Positions 20,160 through 29,518 of a stretch of DNA of 64,000 bases are shown here, piece by piece. The stretch is from Nevskiaceae bacterium (GTDB lineage Bacteria; Pseudomonadota; Gammaproteobacteria; Nevskiales; Nevskiaceae). The first letter of the stretch is position 1; the number at the start of each line of letters is the position of its first letter. A program made the position numbers and the translations under genes. The notes under the pieces were generated by a model that saw only the letters and a list, made by a program, of their open reading frames with translations, was not told the DNA's origin and did not search any database. Location: contig JAKFXK010000010.1 of NCBI GenBank assembly GCA_021731445.1, forward strand, positions 21,218 through 85,217, in the 5' to 3' direction.

Positions 20160-23100
20160 GTTTTGGAGACCGTCACGCCATCGCGCGTCGGCGCGCGCAG
20201 AAACGCCATCGCCAGCAGCGGCAACAACATCAGGCACAACAGGGTGGATGACGCCAGCCCCCCCAGGATCACGATCGCCATCGGGCCTTCGATTTCCTGC
20301 CCGGCGGCACTGGCGTTGAGTGCGACCGGCAGCAGGCCGAGTGCGGCGAGGCCCGCCGTGAGCAGCACCGGCAGCAGACGTTCGCGGGCGGCGCGCAGTG
20401 CGGTGGCGATATTCCAGGGTGCCGCCTCGTGCAGCACCAGATGATCGAGGTGCGACAGCAGCAGAATGGCGTTACGCGCGGCAATGCCGAACAGGGTGAC
20501 GAAGCCCACCAGCGAGCCCAGCGAGAGAATGCCGCCGGTGCCGGCAACAGCAATCGCCCCGCCGACCAGCGCGAACGGCGCGGTGAGCAGCACCAGTGCG
20601 GCGCGGCGGGCGTCGCCCAAGCCAACGATGAGCAGCAGCGTCATCAGCACCAGCGCCAGCAGGCTGTTGCGACCCAGTTCGCGGGTGGCGGCGGCCTGGG
20701 CCTCCGCCTCGCCGGTGATGCGCAGGGTGACGCCATCCGGCAGCTTGTTTGCCGCCAGGGCCGTCTCGGCACTGCGGACGAATCCGGCCACGTCGGCGGT
20801 GGCGGGATTCACCGTCACCACCTGCCTGCGCAGCGCGGCTTCGTGTTCGATCACTGAGCGGCTGTCTTCGATGCTGAGATCGGCGACTTGCTCCAGCCGC
20901 ACTGCGGGGCCGGCGGCACCGCGCACCAGGAGCTGTCGCAGATTGTCGATGCTGGGCGCGGCATCGCCCACCAGCCGCAGGGTGACGGGCGTGACGCGGT
21001 CGCCCGCAAACACCTGGGCAGCGCGCACGCCCTGATGCGCGGCTTGCAGCGTCTCGGCAATCTCGCCGGGGCGGATGCCATCCAGCGCCATCGCCTCGGT
21101 GTTGAGCTGCACCACCACGGCGGGCGAACGCTCGGCAACACGCACTCGCACATCCGCCGCCTGCGGCAGGCCGCGCAAGGTGCTGGCGACCTGTTCGGCG
21201 GCGCGGTCGAGTGCGTCGAGATCGTTGCCAAACAGCGTAAGCACCACGGCGGCGGTGGAGCCGGAGATCGCCTCGCCGATGCGGTCGCCGAGAAAGGTCG
21301 TCACGTCCGATTCCACCCCGGGCTGGCTGCCGACGATGCCGCGAATCTGCTCGGTGATGCTGGCTTCTTCACTGGCGGAGACCGGCTTGAGGGCGATGTG
21401 GAACTCGGCCTGGTTGACGCCCCAGGTGTCTTCGGCGGCTTCGGCGCGGCCCAGCTGTAGTTCTGCCGAACGCACACCGGGGATGGCGATGATCTCAGCA
21501 CTCATCCGCGTGCCGAGGGTGCGCATGGCGGCGAGGCCGGTATCGGGCGGAGCGGTGAGCTGGGCGACCACATGACCCTCCTTGAAGGCCGGCAGCAGCT
21601 CTCGGCCAAAGCGACCCAGCACCAGCACGGCAGCGAGCGCCAGCAAGGCGGCAGCGACCACCGCCACCCGCAGATGCCGTGCCAGGGCGATCAACAGCTT
21701 GCTCTGGCCGCGCTTGAGGTGGTGCAGCCAGCCCGGTTCGTCGGGCAGCCGCCCGCGCAGCAGCAACAAGCACAGCGCAGGCGTGACCGTGAGCGCCACC
21801 ACCAGCGAGGCCGCCACCGCCAGCAAAAACGACAGGGCCAGTGGCCGGAAGAACGCGCCCTGCAAGCCGCCCAGCGCGAGAATGGGCACGAACACCAGCA
21901 TGACGATGGCGGTGGCGAACACCACCGGTTTGCGCACTTCCAGCGAAGCGGCAAACACCACATCCAGCAAGCTGGCGTCGGCGGCGCGTGCGCGCAGTCG
22001 GCGGGCGATGTTCTCGACATCAATCACCGCGTCGTCCACCACCACGCCGATGGCCACTGCCAGTCCACCCAGCGTCATGGTGTTGAGGCTGACGCCAAAG
22101 GCTTGCAGCACCGAGACTGCCGCCAGTAAGGACAGCGGAATCGAGACAAACGAGATGAGCGCAGTGCGGGCGTTGCGGAGCACGAGCAGCAACACGATGA
22201 AGGTGAGTGCTGCGCCAATCAGCAGGCTCATCTGCAGATGGCCCAGCGCGGCCTCGATGAAATTGGCGGGCCGGTGCAAGGCGGGCACCAGGGTGATCTG
22301 TTCTCGCTCCAGCACCGGCTTCAGCTCTGCCAAGGCCTTCTCTACGGCGAGCGTGACGCTGAGCGTATTGGCACCGTATTGGCTGGCCATGGCCACCAGC
22401 ACGCCGGGCTGGCCGTTGATGAGCGCATCGCCAAACGGGGGCGCGGCCAGGGCCTCGACTTCGGCCACGTCGCCGATGCGGATCGGCCGGCCGGCGCGGG
22501 CGGCGACCACGGCATTTTCGAGCGCGCCGGTGTCGAGGCCGCTGACGGCGGTTTGCACCGAGAGACGCTGGCTGCCGTTGTCCTGAAAACCCAAGCCGCG
22601 CACGGCAACGAGGTCGCGCAGGGCATTGCTGAGATCCGCCAGCGTCAGGCCACGCGCCACCAGCGCATCGGGCCGCGCCGTCACTGCCAGCTCGCGCTGG
22701 GCACCGCCGTAGATGGCCGCGCGCGCCACGCCCGGCACGGCGAGCAAGCGCGGGCGCACTGTCCACTGCACAAAGTCGCGCAATGCCATCGGGCTGCGGG
22801 TGGTGCTGGTGAAGCCGACCTTGAGCAGGTCCATGGTCGAGGAGGTCAGCGGCGACACGCTCGGCACGCCGGTGCCGGGTGGCAGCACGCTAGCCGCGCT
22901 GCTCATCTGCTCGATCACAGTCTGCCGCTGGCGAAACGGATCGCCCGCGCCAAAACCGACGCGCACCACCGAGAGGCCTTGCAGCGATTCGGAGCGGATG
23001 CTTTCCACGCCATTGGCACCGTTGACCAGCGATTCGAGCGGCCGGGTCACCAGGGTTTCGACCTGCTCGGCGGCCAGGCCCGGCGCTTCGGTCTGCACCG

Positions 23101-23242
23101 TGAAGACGGCGGGGGCGAACTCCGGGAAGACATCGAAGCGCGCCTGCCTGAGGTGCTGCACGCCGAGCAGCAGGGCCAGCACCATCAGCGCGGCGACCAC
23201 AGCGGCATGGCGCAGGCTGAGTCGAACGATTGCCGACAACAT
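20156..23242 (-). CDS. RND efflux permease, CzcA/CusA-like
   Basis: 1028 aa RND; VFPEFAPAVFTVQTEAPGLAAEQVE, TM4 AIGVVVDDAVIDVENIARRL. Confidence 0.92.
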   Translation of the reverse strand: MLSAIVRLSLRHAAVVAALMVLALLLGVQHLRQARFDVFPEFAPAVFTVQTEAPGLAAEQVETLVTRPLESLVNGANGVESIRSESLQGLSVVRVGFGAGDPFRQRQTVIEQMSSAASVLPPGTGVPSVSPLTSSTMDLLKVGFTSTTRSPMALRDFVQWTVRPRLLAVPGVARAAIYGGAQRELAVTARPDALVARGLTLADLSNALRDLVAVRGLGFQDNGSQRLSVQTAVSGLDTGALENAVVAARAGRPIRIGDVAEVEALAAPPFGDALINGQPGVLVAMASQYGANTLSVTLAVEKALAELKPVLEREQITLVPALHRPANFIEAALGHLQMSLLIGAALTFIVLLLVLRNARTALISFVSIPLSLLAAVSVLQAFGVSLNTMTLGGLAVAIGVVVDDAVIDVENIARRLRARAADASLLDVVFAASLEVRKPVVFATAIVMLVFVPILALGGLQGAFFRPLALSFLLAVAASLVVALTVTPALCLLLLRGRLPDEPGWLHHLKRGQSKLLIALARHLRVAVVAAALLALAAVLVLGRFGRELLPAFKEGHVVAQLTAPPDTGLAAMRTLGTRMSAEIIAIPGVRSAELQLGRAEAAEDTWGVNQAEFHIALKPVSASEEASITEQIRGIVGSQPGVESDVTTFLGDRIGEAISGSTAAVVLTLFGNDLDALDRAAEQVASTLRGLPQAADVRVRVAERSPAVVVQLNTEAMALDGIRPGEIAETLQAAHQGVRAAQVFAGDRVTPVTLRLVGDAAPSIDNLRQLLVRGAAGPAVRLEQVADLSIEDSRSVIEHEAALRRQVVTVNPATADVAGFVRSAETALAANKLPDGVTLRITGEAEAQAAATRELGRNSLLALVLMTLLLIVGLGDARRAALVLLTAPFALVGGAIAVAGTGGILSLGSLVGFVTLFGIAARNAILLLSHLDHLVLHEAAPWNIATALRAARERLLPVLLTAGLAALGLLPVALNASAAGQEIEGPMAIVILGGLASSTLLCLMLLPLLAMAFLRAPTRDGVTVSKT

Positions 23243-23245
23243 GCG

Positions 23246-24154
23246 CTATTCCGCCTTGCGCACAGTGCTGGCCCAGCGCACCGCAGCGGCGTTACGCAGC
23301 ACCACGCGGGCTTCCGCCGGAGGGCCGCTCACCAGCACACCGCTGTCATCCTCAGCCAGCACTTGCACCGTCTGGCGACGGTAGTGGCCTGCGGCGGTTT
23401 CGAGGTAGACGAAGCGGCCCTGCGCATCGCTCAACACCGCCTCTGGCGGCAGCTGCTGGCCCTGCTGCGCAGCACCGGTGACCGACACCGCCAGCACCCG
23501 CCCCGGCTGCAATGCCGAGGTCGCCGCCACCGCCAGCAGGCTGGGGCCGGTGTAGCTGGGGTCGCTGCTGGCCGCGAGACCGAGCAGACGCAGCGGCAGC
23601 GCACCATCGGCAATGCGGATAGTTGCGACGGGATCGACCGGCGGGTTGCCGCTCAAGCCGATGCGCAGCAGCGCCGCACGGCCCTCAGCGAGCGACGCCA
23701 AGAGTTGACTGCGCTCGTGTGCGGGCAGCTTGGCGAGGCCCTGCCCCCATTCCAGGCCGATCCGGCGCTTGGCGGCGGCCAGACGGGCCGCATCCGCGCG
23801 TGCCGTGGCCTGTGCGGTTTCGGTGGCTTTGCGGGAGACGGTTTCGTCAGCGGCGAACAGACGCTCGCTGCGCCCTGCCTCCGCCCGGGAGGCGGCAGCG
23901 GCGGCGGCCAGTGCTTCGATCTCGCCACCCAGCAGCGCCAGGGGCGTGGGGTCGAGCACCGTGGCATAGCCGGTGAGGCGCGGCGGCGTGCTGACCATCG
24001 GCACCATCGCAGCCTGCACTTCGGAGCGCCGCACGTCTTCGGCGCTGAGGGTGATATCGGTGGCTGCGACTGGCGCTGGCTCGGTGGCGGTCAAGCCCTT
24101 GCTCGCCAGCAGCAGGCACAGCAGCACGAACGATGGAATGCGGTGGGTGGTCAT
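23246..24154 (-). CDS. RND periplasmic adaptor-like protein
   Basis: Signal peptide, barrel-sandwich adaptor layout, overlapping its TolC and RND neighbours. Confidence 0.75.
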   Translation of the reverse strand: MTTHRIPSFVLLCLLLASKGLTATEPAPVAATDITLSAEDVRRSEVQAAMVPMVSTPPRLTGYATVLDPTPLALLGGEIEALAAAAAASRAEAGRSERLFAADETVSRKATETAQATARADAARLAAAKRRIGLEWGQGLAKLPAHERSQLLASLAEGRAALLRIGLSGNPPVDPVATIRIADGALPLRLLGLAASSDPSYTGPSLLAVAATSALQPGRVLAVSVTGAAQQGQQLPPEAVLSDAQGRFVYLETAAGHYRRQTVQVLAEDDSGVLVSGPPAEARVVLRNAAAVRWASTVRKAE

Positions 24155-25536
24155 GGCGTTGGCTGCTCGGAGAAGGGCTTGCGGTAGGCATCTTCCAGCG
24201 CAGCAAACGCGCGCTGGGCGTCGAGTGCAGCGGCGGCGGTGAGCAGCGCGGCTTCGGCTTCTGCGGTCTCTGCCGCGAGCAGGCTTGGGCGGTCGCTGGC
24301 TCCTTCGGCCAAGAGCTTGCGCTCGGTCGCCGTCAATCGCGCGAGCCGCTGTTGATTGGCGCGTGCGGCCTGCCAGTTGGCTTGCGCGACCGGCCATTGG
24401 CGCTCGGCAGATTCCATCTGCGCAAACAGCGCCGCCTGCACCGCCAGCACATGGCGTGCGGCCAGTTCGCGTCGCGCCAGCGCCTCGGCAATCGGCCCCT
24501 CGTTGCGGTTGAACAGCGGGATCGGAAAGCCGACGCTGAGCTGGTTCTTGCGCACGCCGTGATCCCAGGTATAGGCCGGCGAGACGCGCACATCCGGTGT
24601 GCGCCGTGCGACCTCGGTCTGCAAGCCCAGTTCGGCAAGATCGGTCTCGCGCAAGGCACGCAGCAGCTCTGGCCGCGCCAGCAGCGCGGCTTCGCGGTCG
24701 CTCTGGCTGACGATGGCGATGCGCTGCGCAGGGTCGCTTAGGTCAGGCCCGCGCAGTAGTGCTTCGGCGATGGCGGAGACCGGCACCCCGACCGCACTGG
24801 CGAGACGCTGGCGGGCGTCGGCGAGGCGCTGCCCCGCGAGCTGCTGGCGCTGGTGGGCAGCGGCAACATCCAGTTCCGCGCGCAGCACTTCAGCCGCCGC
24901 GCCCTCACCGACCGAGAGCCGCAGGCGTGCAGAGGCCAGCAGCCGCGCGCGCTGGTCAATCAGGCGGCTGAGCACGGTGGTTTCAGCCTCGGCCGCGGTC
25001 GCATCCAGCAGGGCGATTCGTACCGCACTGCGCAACTGCCAGAGCGCATCGGCGAGGTCGGTGCTCGCAGCCTGGGTTTGCAGCAGCGCGACCGCCTTGG
25101 CGCGGTCGCGGCTACCGGCCGCCTGCAACAGAAAGTCCACCGCCACCCCATACAGCCAGGCGGGCATTCCGGCGGCGGCGGCGATGTATTCGGTGGAAAG
25201 ATTCAGGGTGGGGTTGGGTCGCTGTGCGGCGGTGATCTCACCCGCCTGCGTCAGCGCCAGTCGGGCGCGCATCTCGGCCAGCATGGGACTGCTGGCCTGT
25301 GCGGCCTGAAACCACTGGGCAAGGCTCCAGCCCTCGGCCAGTGGCGGCAGTTTCAGCGCGGCGGGGTCCAGCTGACGGGCCTCGTAAGCGCGCAGGCTGA
25401 CAGCGGCATCGGGCTTTGCGGTCGGAGGCTGGCTGGCGCAAGCCGTGAGCCAGACACACAGCAGCATCGCTGCCGCCTTGAGGGCCTGCGCAGGCGACAC
25501 GGTGCTCGGTGACGCTGAAGTCGGTGCAAGGCGCAT
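24151..25536 (-). CDS. TolC family outer membrane protein, CzcC-like
   Basis: Lipobox LTACAS, OEP repeats, LSVGFPIPLFNRNEGPIAEALARRELA. Confidence 0.88.
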   Translation of the reverse strand: MRLAPTSASPSTVSPAQALKAAAMLLCVWLTACASQPPTAKPDAAVSLRAYEARQLDPAALKLPPLAEGWSLAQWFQAAQASSPMLAEMRARLALTQAGEITAAQRPNPTLNLSTEYIAAAAGMPAWLYGVAVDFLLQAAGSRDRAKAVALLQTQAASTDLADALWQLRSAVRIALLDATAAEAETTVLSRLIDQRARLLASARLRLSVGEGAAAEVLRAELDVAAAHQRQQLAGQRLADARQRLASAVGVPVSAIAEALLRGPDLSDPAQRIAIVSQSDREAALLARPELLRALRETDLAELGLQTEVARRTPDVRVSPAYTWDHGVRKNQLSVGFPIPLFNRNEGPIAEALARRELAARHVLAVQAALFAQMESAERQWPVAQANWQAARANQQRLARLTATERKLLAEGASDRPSLLAAETAEAEAALLTAAAALDAQRAFAALEDAYRKPFSEQPTP

Positions 25537-25550
25537 GAACGCGGAAACCA

Positions 25551-25583
25551 AAAAAGGCCGCAGTCGGGAAGACTGCGGCTAAG
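25551..25583 (-). terminator. Rho-independent-like hairpin on the minus strand
   Basis: GCCGCAGTC-N5-GACTGCGGC with T-run when read on minus (A6 on plus). Confidence 0.7.
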
Positions 25584-25655
25584 ACATCCGCCGGGCTTGG
25601 GAAGGGCGCACCGGCGGCAGGGAGGAAACCGAGAAAGACAGTGTTCGAGTCAACT

Positions 25656-25672
25656 ATTAAGCCTGTATTAGG
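25656..25672. promoter_or_regulatory. Candidate PmrA/BasR-like response-regulator box 4
   Basis: ATTAAG-CCTGT-ATTAGG in the gap upstream of the RND operon. Confidence 0.5.
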
Positions 25673-25694
25673 GGCCAGGCACCGCGTGAACGTT

Positions 25695-27014
25695 TCAGCC
25701 AGTCAGTGGCAGTCGCACGCGCACCAGCAGGCCTGAGCCGCTTGCACCGTCTTCCAGCGTGATGCGGCCGCCGTGACGCTCGACCACCTGGCGGGCGATG
25801 GCGAGGCCCAATCCGGTGCCGCTGGAGTCGGCCATGCCATCCCGCACGAATCGCTCGAACACCGCCTGCCGGCGTTCGGGGGCGATGCCCGGTCCGGTGT
25901 CGCAGACGGTGAGTTCGGCATCGGCATCGACCCGCTTGAGCGCGACATCGACCCTGCCCCCGGCCGGGGTGTGGCGAATGGCGTTGTCGAGCAGATTGGT
26001 GAGCAGGCTGCGCAGGCCCTCGCCGTCGCTGTGAATGCTCAGGGGCTGGCTCTCGACCAGTCCGAGATCCACCTGCTTTTGTGCAGCCAGCGGGAACAAC
26101 TCAGCCAGCACGGTCTTCAGCAGCACTTCGAGATCGAGCGTGGCAAAGCACCGCTCTTGCGGAGTGCCGGGTTCGCTGCGGGCCAGCGCCAGCAACTGGG
26201 CGACGAGACGGCTGGCGCGATCGACCCCCTGCTTGAGGGCGTCGATGGCTTCGCGGCGGTCGCTGTGGCTCATCGCCCCCTGCACACGCTGCACCTGCAA
26301 ACTCACTACCGCGAGCGGTGTGCGTAGTTCGTGGGCGGCATCGGCCAGAAAGGCCTGCTGCCGTTGCGCTGCCTCGGCCTGGCGGGTCAGCAGTTCGTTC
26401 AAGGCGTCGATGACAGGCATCAGCTCGCGCGGTGCGCGATCCACCACCACCTGGCTGCGCTTGGCGGCACCGTGTCGCTGAAGCTGTTCCGCCAACGAGC
26501 GCAGAGGCCGTAGTAGCCGTGAGACGGCCCAGGCCGTGAACAGACCGATCAGCGGCAGAATGAGCAACAGCGGCAACAGCAGCCGCCCTGCACTGATGGC
26601 AGCCATCTCCTTTCTGGCCGAAAGGGCTTGGGCCACTTGCAGCCAGCCGCCGTCCGGCGTGGCGATGGAATACATGTGCCACTCATCGTCGGCGTTCCGC
26701 AGCTCCGAAGGCCCGGCTCTGGTCGGCATGGGCGCACGATCTTCGAGATCAGAGGCGTAGGTCAGAAGCCCTTCACGGCTCCAGAGCTGGATGACGATAT
26801 CGTCGTCCTCCTCGGTCAGATGAAGTTGAGCCTGCTGCGCCAGGGCTTGGGGCGTGAGGTTGTTGGCGATCACCTTCAGACGGTCATCGAACAGCTCATC
26901 CAGCTCTTCCATCGACTGCCAGTACAGGCCCACCGAGGCGACGGCCCCCCCCACGAACAGGCCGACCAGCAGAGTCATCACCAGACGTCGTCGCAGCGAG
27001 GTGCTCTGGTTCAT
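25695..27014 (-). CDS. Sensor histidine kinase (QseC/PmrB-like)
   Basis: FLADAAHELRTPLAVV H-box, NLLDNAIRHTP, DTGPGIAPERR, GTGLGLAI. Confidence 0.95.
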   Translation of the reverse strand: MNQSTSLRRRLVMTLLVGLFVGGAVASVGLYWQSMEELDELFDDRLKVIANNLTPQALAQQAQLHLTEEDDDIVIQLWSREGLLTYASDLEDRAPMPTRAGPSELRNADDEWHMYSIATPDGGWLQVAQALSARKEMAAISAGRLLLPLLLILPLIGLFTAWAVSRLLRPLRSLAEQLQRHGAAKRSQVVVDRAPRELMPVIDALNELLTRQAEAAQRQQAFLADAAHELRTPLAVVSLQVQRVQGAMSHSDRREAIDALKQGVDRASRLVAQLLALARSEPGTPQERCFATLDLEVLLKTVLAELFPLAAQKQVDLGLVESQPLSIHSDGEGLRSLLTNLLDNAIRHTPAGGRVDVALKRVDADAELTVCDTGPGIAPERRQAVFERFVRDGMADSSGTGLGLAIARQVVERHGGRITLEDGASGSGLLVRVRLPLTG

Positions 27015-27676
27015 GCGGTCTCCTTGCGAACGAAATAGCCGACGCCGCGCGCATTGCCGATAAAGTCAGCGTTCAACTTGCGGCGCAGCGCGTGAACATG
27101 CACCTCAAGAGCGTTGCTGGCGATCTCTTCATCCCAGCCGTAAAGCCGCTCCACCAGTTGCTCCTTGGTCCACACCCGGCCCGGTTGCTCCAGCAGCGCG
27201 GTCAGCAGCGCGAACTCGCGGCGGGTGAACAGCACCTCCTGCCCTGCGTAGCTGCCCTCGCGGGTGGCAAGGTCGAGACTGAGGCCGAGGTGTTCGATAT
27301 TGGGCTGGGCATTGCCTGCACGCCGCCGAGCCAGTGCCCGCAAGCGCGCCAGCAACTCGTCCAGCTCGAAGGGCTTGACCAGGTAATCATCCGCACCACT
27401 ATCCAGTCCCTTGACCCGATCGGCCACGGCATCGCGGGCGGTGAGAATCAGCACTGGCGTGTCTGAGCCTGCGCGGCGTGCGTCAGTGAGCACCCGCAGG
27501 CCGTCACGTCCTGGCAGGCCCAGGTCGAGCAGCACCATGTCGTAGCTCGTGGCCTGCCAATGCGTGCTGGCGGCAAGGCCATCGCGCACCCAGTCCACGG
27601 CATGGGTGTGCTGGGCGAGGCTTTTTTGCAGCGCCTCGCCCAGCATCGCATCGTCTTCAACCAGCAGGATTCGCAT
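27011..27676 (-). CDS. OmpR-family response regulator (QseB/PmrA-like)
   Basis: MRILLVEDDAMLGEAL, MVLLDLGLPGRDGL, DDYLVKPFELDELLARLRAL, winged-helix C-terminus. Confidence 0.95.
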   Translation of the reverse strand: MRILLVEDDAMLGEALQKSLAQHTHAVDWVRDGLAASTHWQATSYDMVLLDLGLPGRDGLRVLTDARRAGSDTPVLILTARDAVADRVKGLDSGADDYLVKPFELDELLARLRALARRRAGNAQPNIEHLGLSLDLATREGSYAGQEVLFTRREFALLTALLEQPGRVWTKEQLVERLYGWDEEIASNALEVHVHALRRKLNADFIGNARGVGYFVRKETA

Positions 27677-27708
27677 GGTGTGTCGGCTCTCTGAAACAGG
27701 CCTTGAGC

Positions 27709-28083
27709 TTAGTCAGCCAGGCCCTTGGCCGCACCTTCGTGCTCATCTTCGCCCTCGTCGCTGTCATCAGCCTTGCTCGACAGCACCGCACCGGTCACGG
27801 CATCGAGGCGCACTTCACGCACATCCTGCCCATTCACCAGTTCGATCTCGTAGGCCAGCGGGCCTTCGTCCCCTTCCAGCTCGGCCTTGACTGCCTTGCC
27901 GCCAAACTGGGTCTGGCTGCGGGCGATGGCATCGCTCAGGGTGATCTTGGCGGCCTGCGATTCACGAATCGCGTCGTTCTCAGGGACCGCCTGTTTGGCC
28001 GCAATGGCGACGGTGGCAGAGGCGAGCACGAGGCCACCGGCAATGAGCAAAGCGGGTTTGGTCCAACGTTTGAAAGCAGTCAT
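27709..28083 (-). CDS. PepSY domain-containing protein
   Basis: Signal peptide; KITLSDAIARSQTQFGGKAVKAELEGDEGPLAYEIELVNGQDVREVRLDAVTGAVL. Confidence 0.85.
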   Translation of the reverse strand: MTAFKRWTKPALLIAGGLVLASATVAIAAKQAVPENDAIRESQAAKITLSDAIARSQTQFGGKAVKAELEGDEGPLAYEIELVNGQDVREVRLDAVTGAVLSSKADDSDEGEDEHEGAAKGLAD

Positions 28084-28139
28084 GGAGATTCCTTCATCAA
28101 GAGGCGGCTTATGCCGCTGAAGCATCCTCGCTGCGCAGA

Positions 28140-28156
28140 ATTAAGTGGGCATTAGC
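28140..28156. promoter_or_regulatory. Candidate PmrA/BasR-like response-regulator box 5
   Basis: ATTAAG-TGGGC-ATTAGC, 57 nt upstream of the PepSY start. Confidence 0.6.
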
Positions 28157-28170
28157 TTTCGCCGAAACTG

Positions 28171-29505
28171 CTATCGAGTCGGCCAGCGCGTGTGATGGTC
28201 GTCGATCACAAAGGCATGAGCGTGCTGCGATGCAGGCGCGTGCGCTGCCAGATGCGGGTGATCGGCAGGCAGATCATCGTGGCGATGCGCTAGCGCGTCG
28301 CTGTCTTCCTGCGGCCAGAACCAGTGCGCCAGCGCGATGCCAAGCAGAGCCAGTGCCGCCATGGCCCAGAGTGCGGCCGCGATACTGACCTTGGCCCCCA
28401 GCCAGCCGACTACCGGGTAGGCGATCAGCCAGCAGGCATGGGAGAGCGAGAACTGTGCGGCGAACAGGGCGGGACGATCCCGCTCATTGGATGAGCGCCG
28501 CAGCAGGCGTCCGCCGGGCGTGACCAGTCCGGCATAGCTCATACCCAGCAGCAGCCAGCCGCTGAGCATGGCCGGCCATTGCAGTGCCGGTGTGAGCTGC
28601 CGCCACGCCACCGCGACGGCGATCAATACGCCGCAGAGCATCGTTGCCGCCGTGAGCATCACGCTGCGATCGCTGTAGCGCGTGAGCAGGCGCGGCAGCA
28701 ACAGCGCCACCAGCATCGAGCCCGCGCCGTAGGTCGCTAGTGCAATGGCAACCGCACTCTCCGGCCGCGACAGGCCCTCGCGCACGATCACCACGGTGTT
28801 GACGATCACCATCGCGCTGCCAGCGGCGGCGGTGAGCGTGAGGGCTAGCAGGCCGCGCAAGCGCGGGGTGGCCAGATAGATACGCAGGCCCTGGGTGAGC
28901 TTGCGACCGACCCTGAGCTGTGGCCCGGCGGCAGGCGCCACTGGAAGCACCACCGAGAGCACCAACAGTGCCGAGCCAATGAAGCCAACCGCGGTGCCGA
29001 AGAACAAGCCCTGGTAGCTGATGACCAGCAGCAGCGCGGCCGCAAGCGCCGGACTCAAGAGATTTTCGAGGTCGTAGGCCAGGCGCGAGAGCGTCAGCGC
29101 GCGGGTGTAATCCGCCTCATCCGGCAGCACCTCCGGAATGGTCGCCTGAAAGATCGGCGTGAACGCCGCCGAACTGCTTTGCAGCACGAAGATCAGCAGG
29201 TAGATCTGCCAGATCTGATCCACCCAAGGCAGCAGCAGCACCACGGCCAGTCGGCTGACATCGAGGCTCACCAGCAGCGTGCGGCGCGGCAGCCGATTGG
29301 CGTAGGCGCCGGCGACGGGCGCGATCAGCACATAGGCGACCATCTTGATGGCGAGCGCCGTGCCGAGCACGGCACCGGCATCCTTGCCTGCCAGGTCATA
29401 GGCCAACAGGCCGAGTGCGACGGTGGCCAGACCCGTGCCGACCAGCGCCACGATCTGCGCGAAGAACAGTTGGCGATAGGTTCGGTTCTTCAGGATGGAA
29501 AACAT
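28171..29505 (-). CDS. MFS transporter
   Basis: MFSILKNRTYRQLFFAQIVALVGTGLATVALGLLAYDL; about 12 TMs; His-rich C-terminus. Confidence 0.88.
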   Translation of the reverse strand: MFSILKNRTYRQLFFAQIVALVGTGLATVALGLLAYDLAGKDAGAVLGTALAIKMVAYVLIAPVAGAYANRLPRRTLLVSLDVSRLAVVLLLPWVDQIWQIYLLIFVLQSSSAAFTPIFQATIPEVLPDEADYTRALTLSRLAYDLENLLSPALAAALLLVISYQGLFFGTAVGFIGSALLVLSVVLPVAPAAGPQLRVGRKLTQGLRIYLATPRLRGLLALTLTAAAGSAMVIVNTVVIVREGLSRPESAVAIALATYGAGSMLVALLLPRLLTRYSDRSVMLTAATMLCGVLIAVAVAWRQLTPALQWPAMLSGWLLLGMSYAGLVTPGGRLLRRSSNERDRPALFAAQFSLSHACWLIAYPVVGWLGAKVSIAAALWAMAALALLGIALAHWFWPQEDSDALAHRHDDLPADHPHLAAHAPASQHAHAFVIDDHHTRWPTR

Positions 29506-29518
29506 GCGCGTGCTCCGA

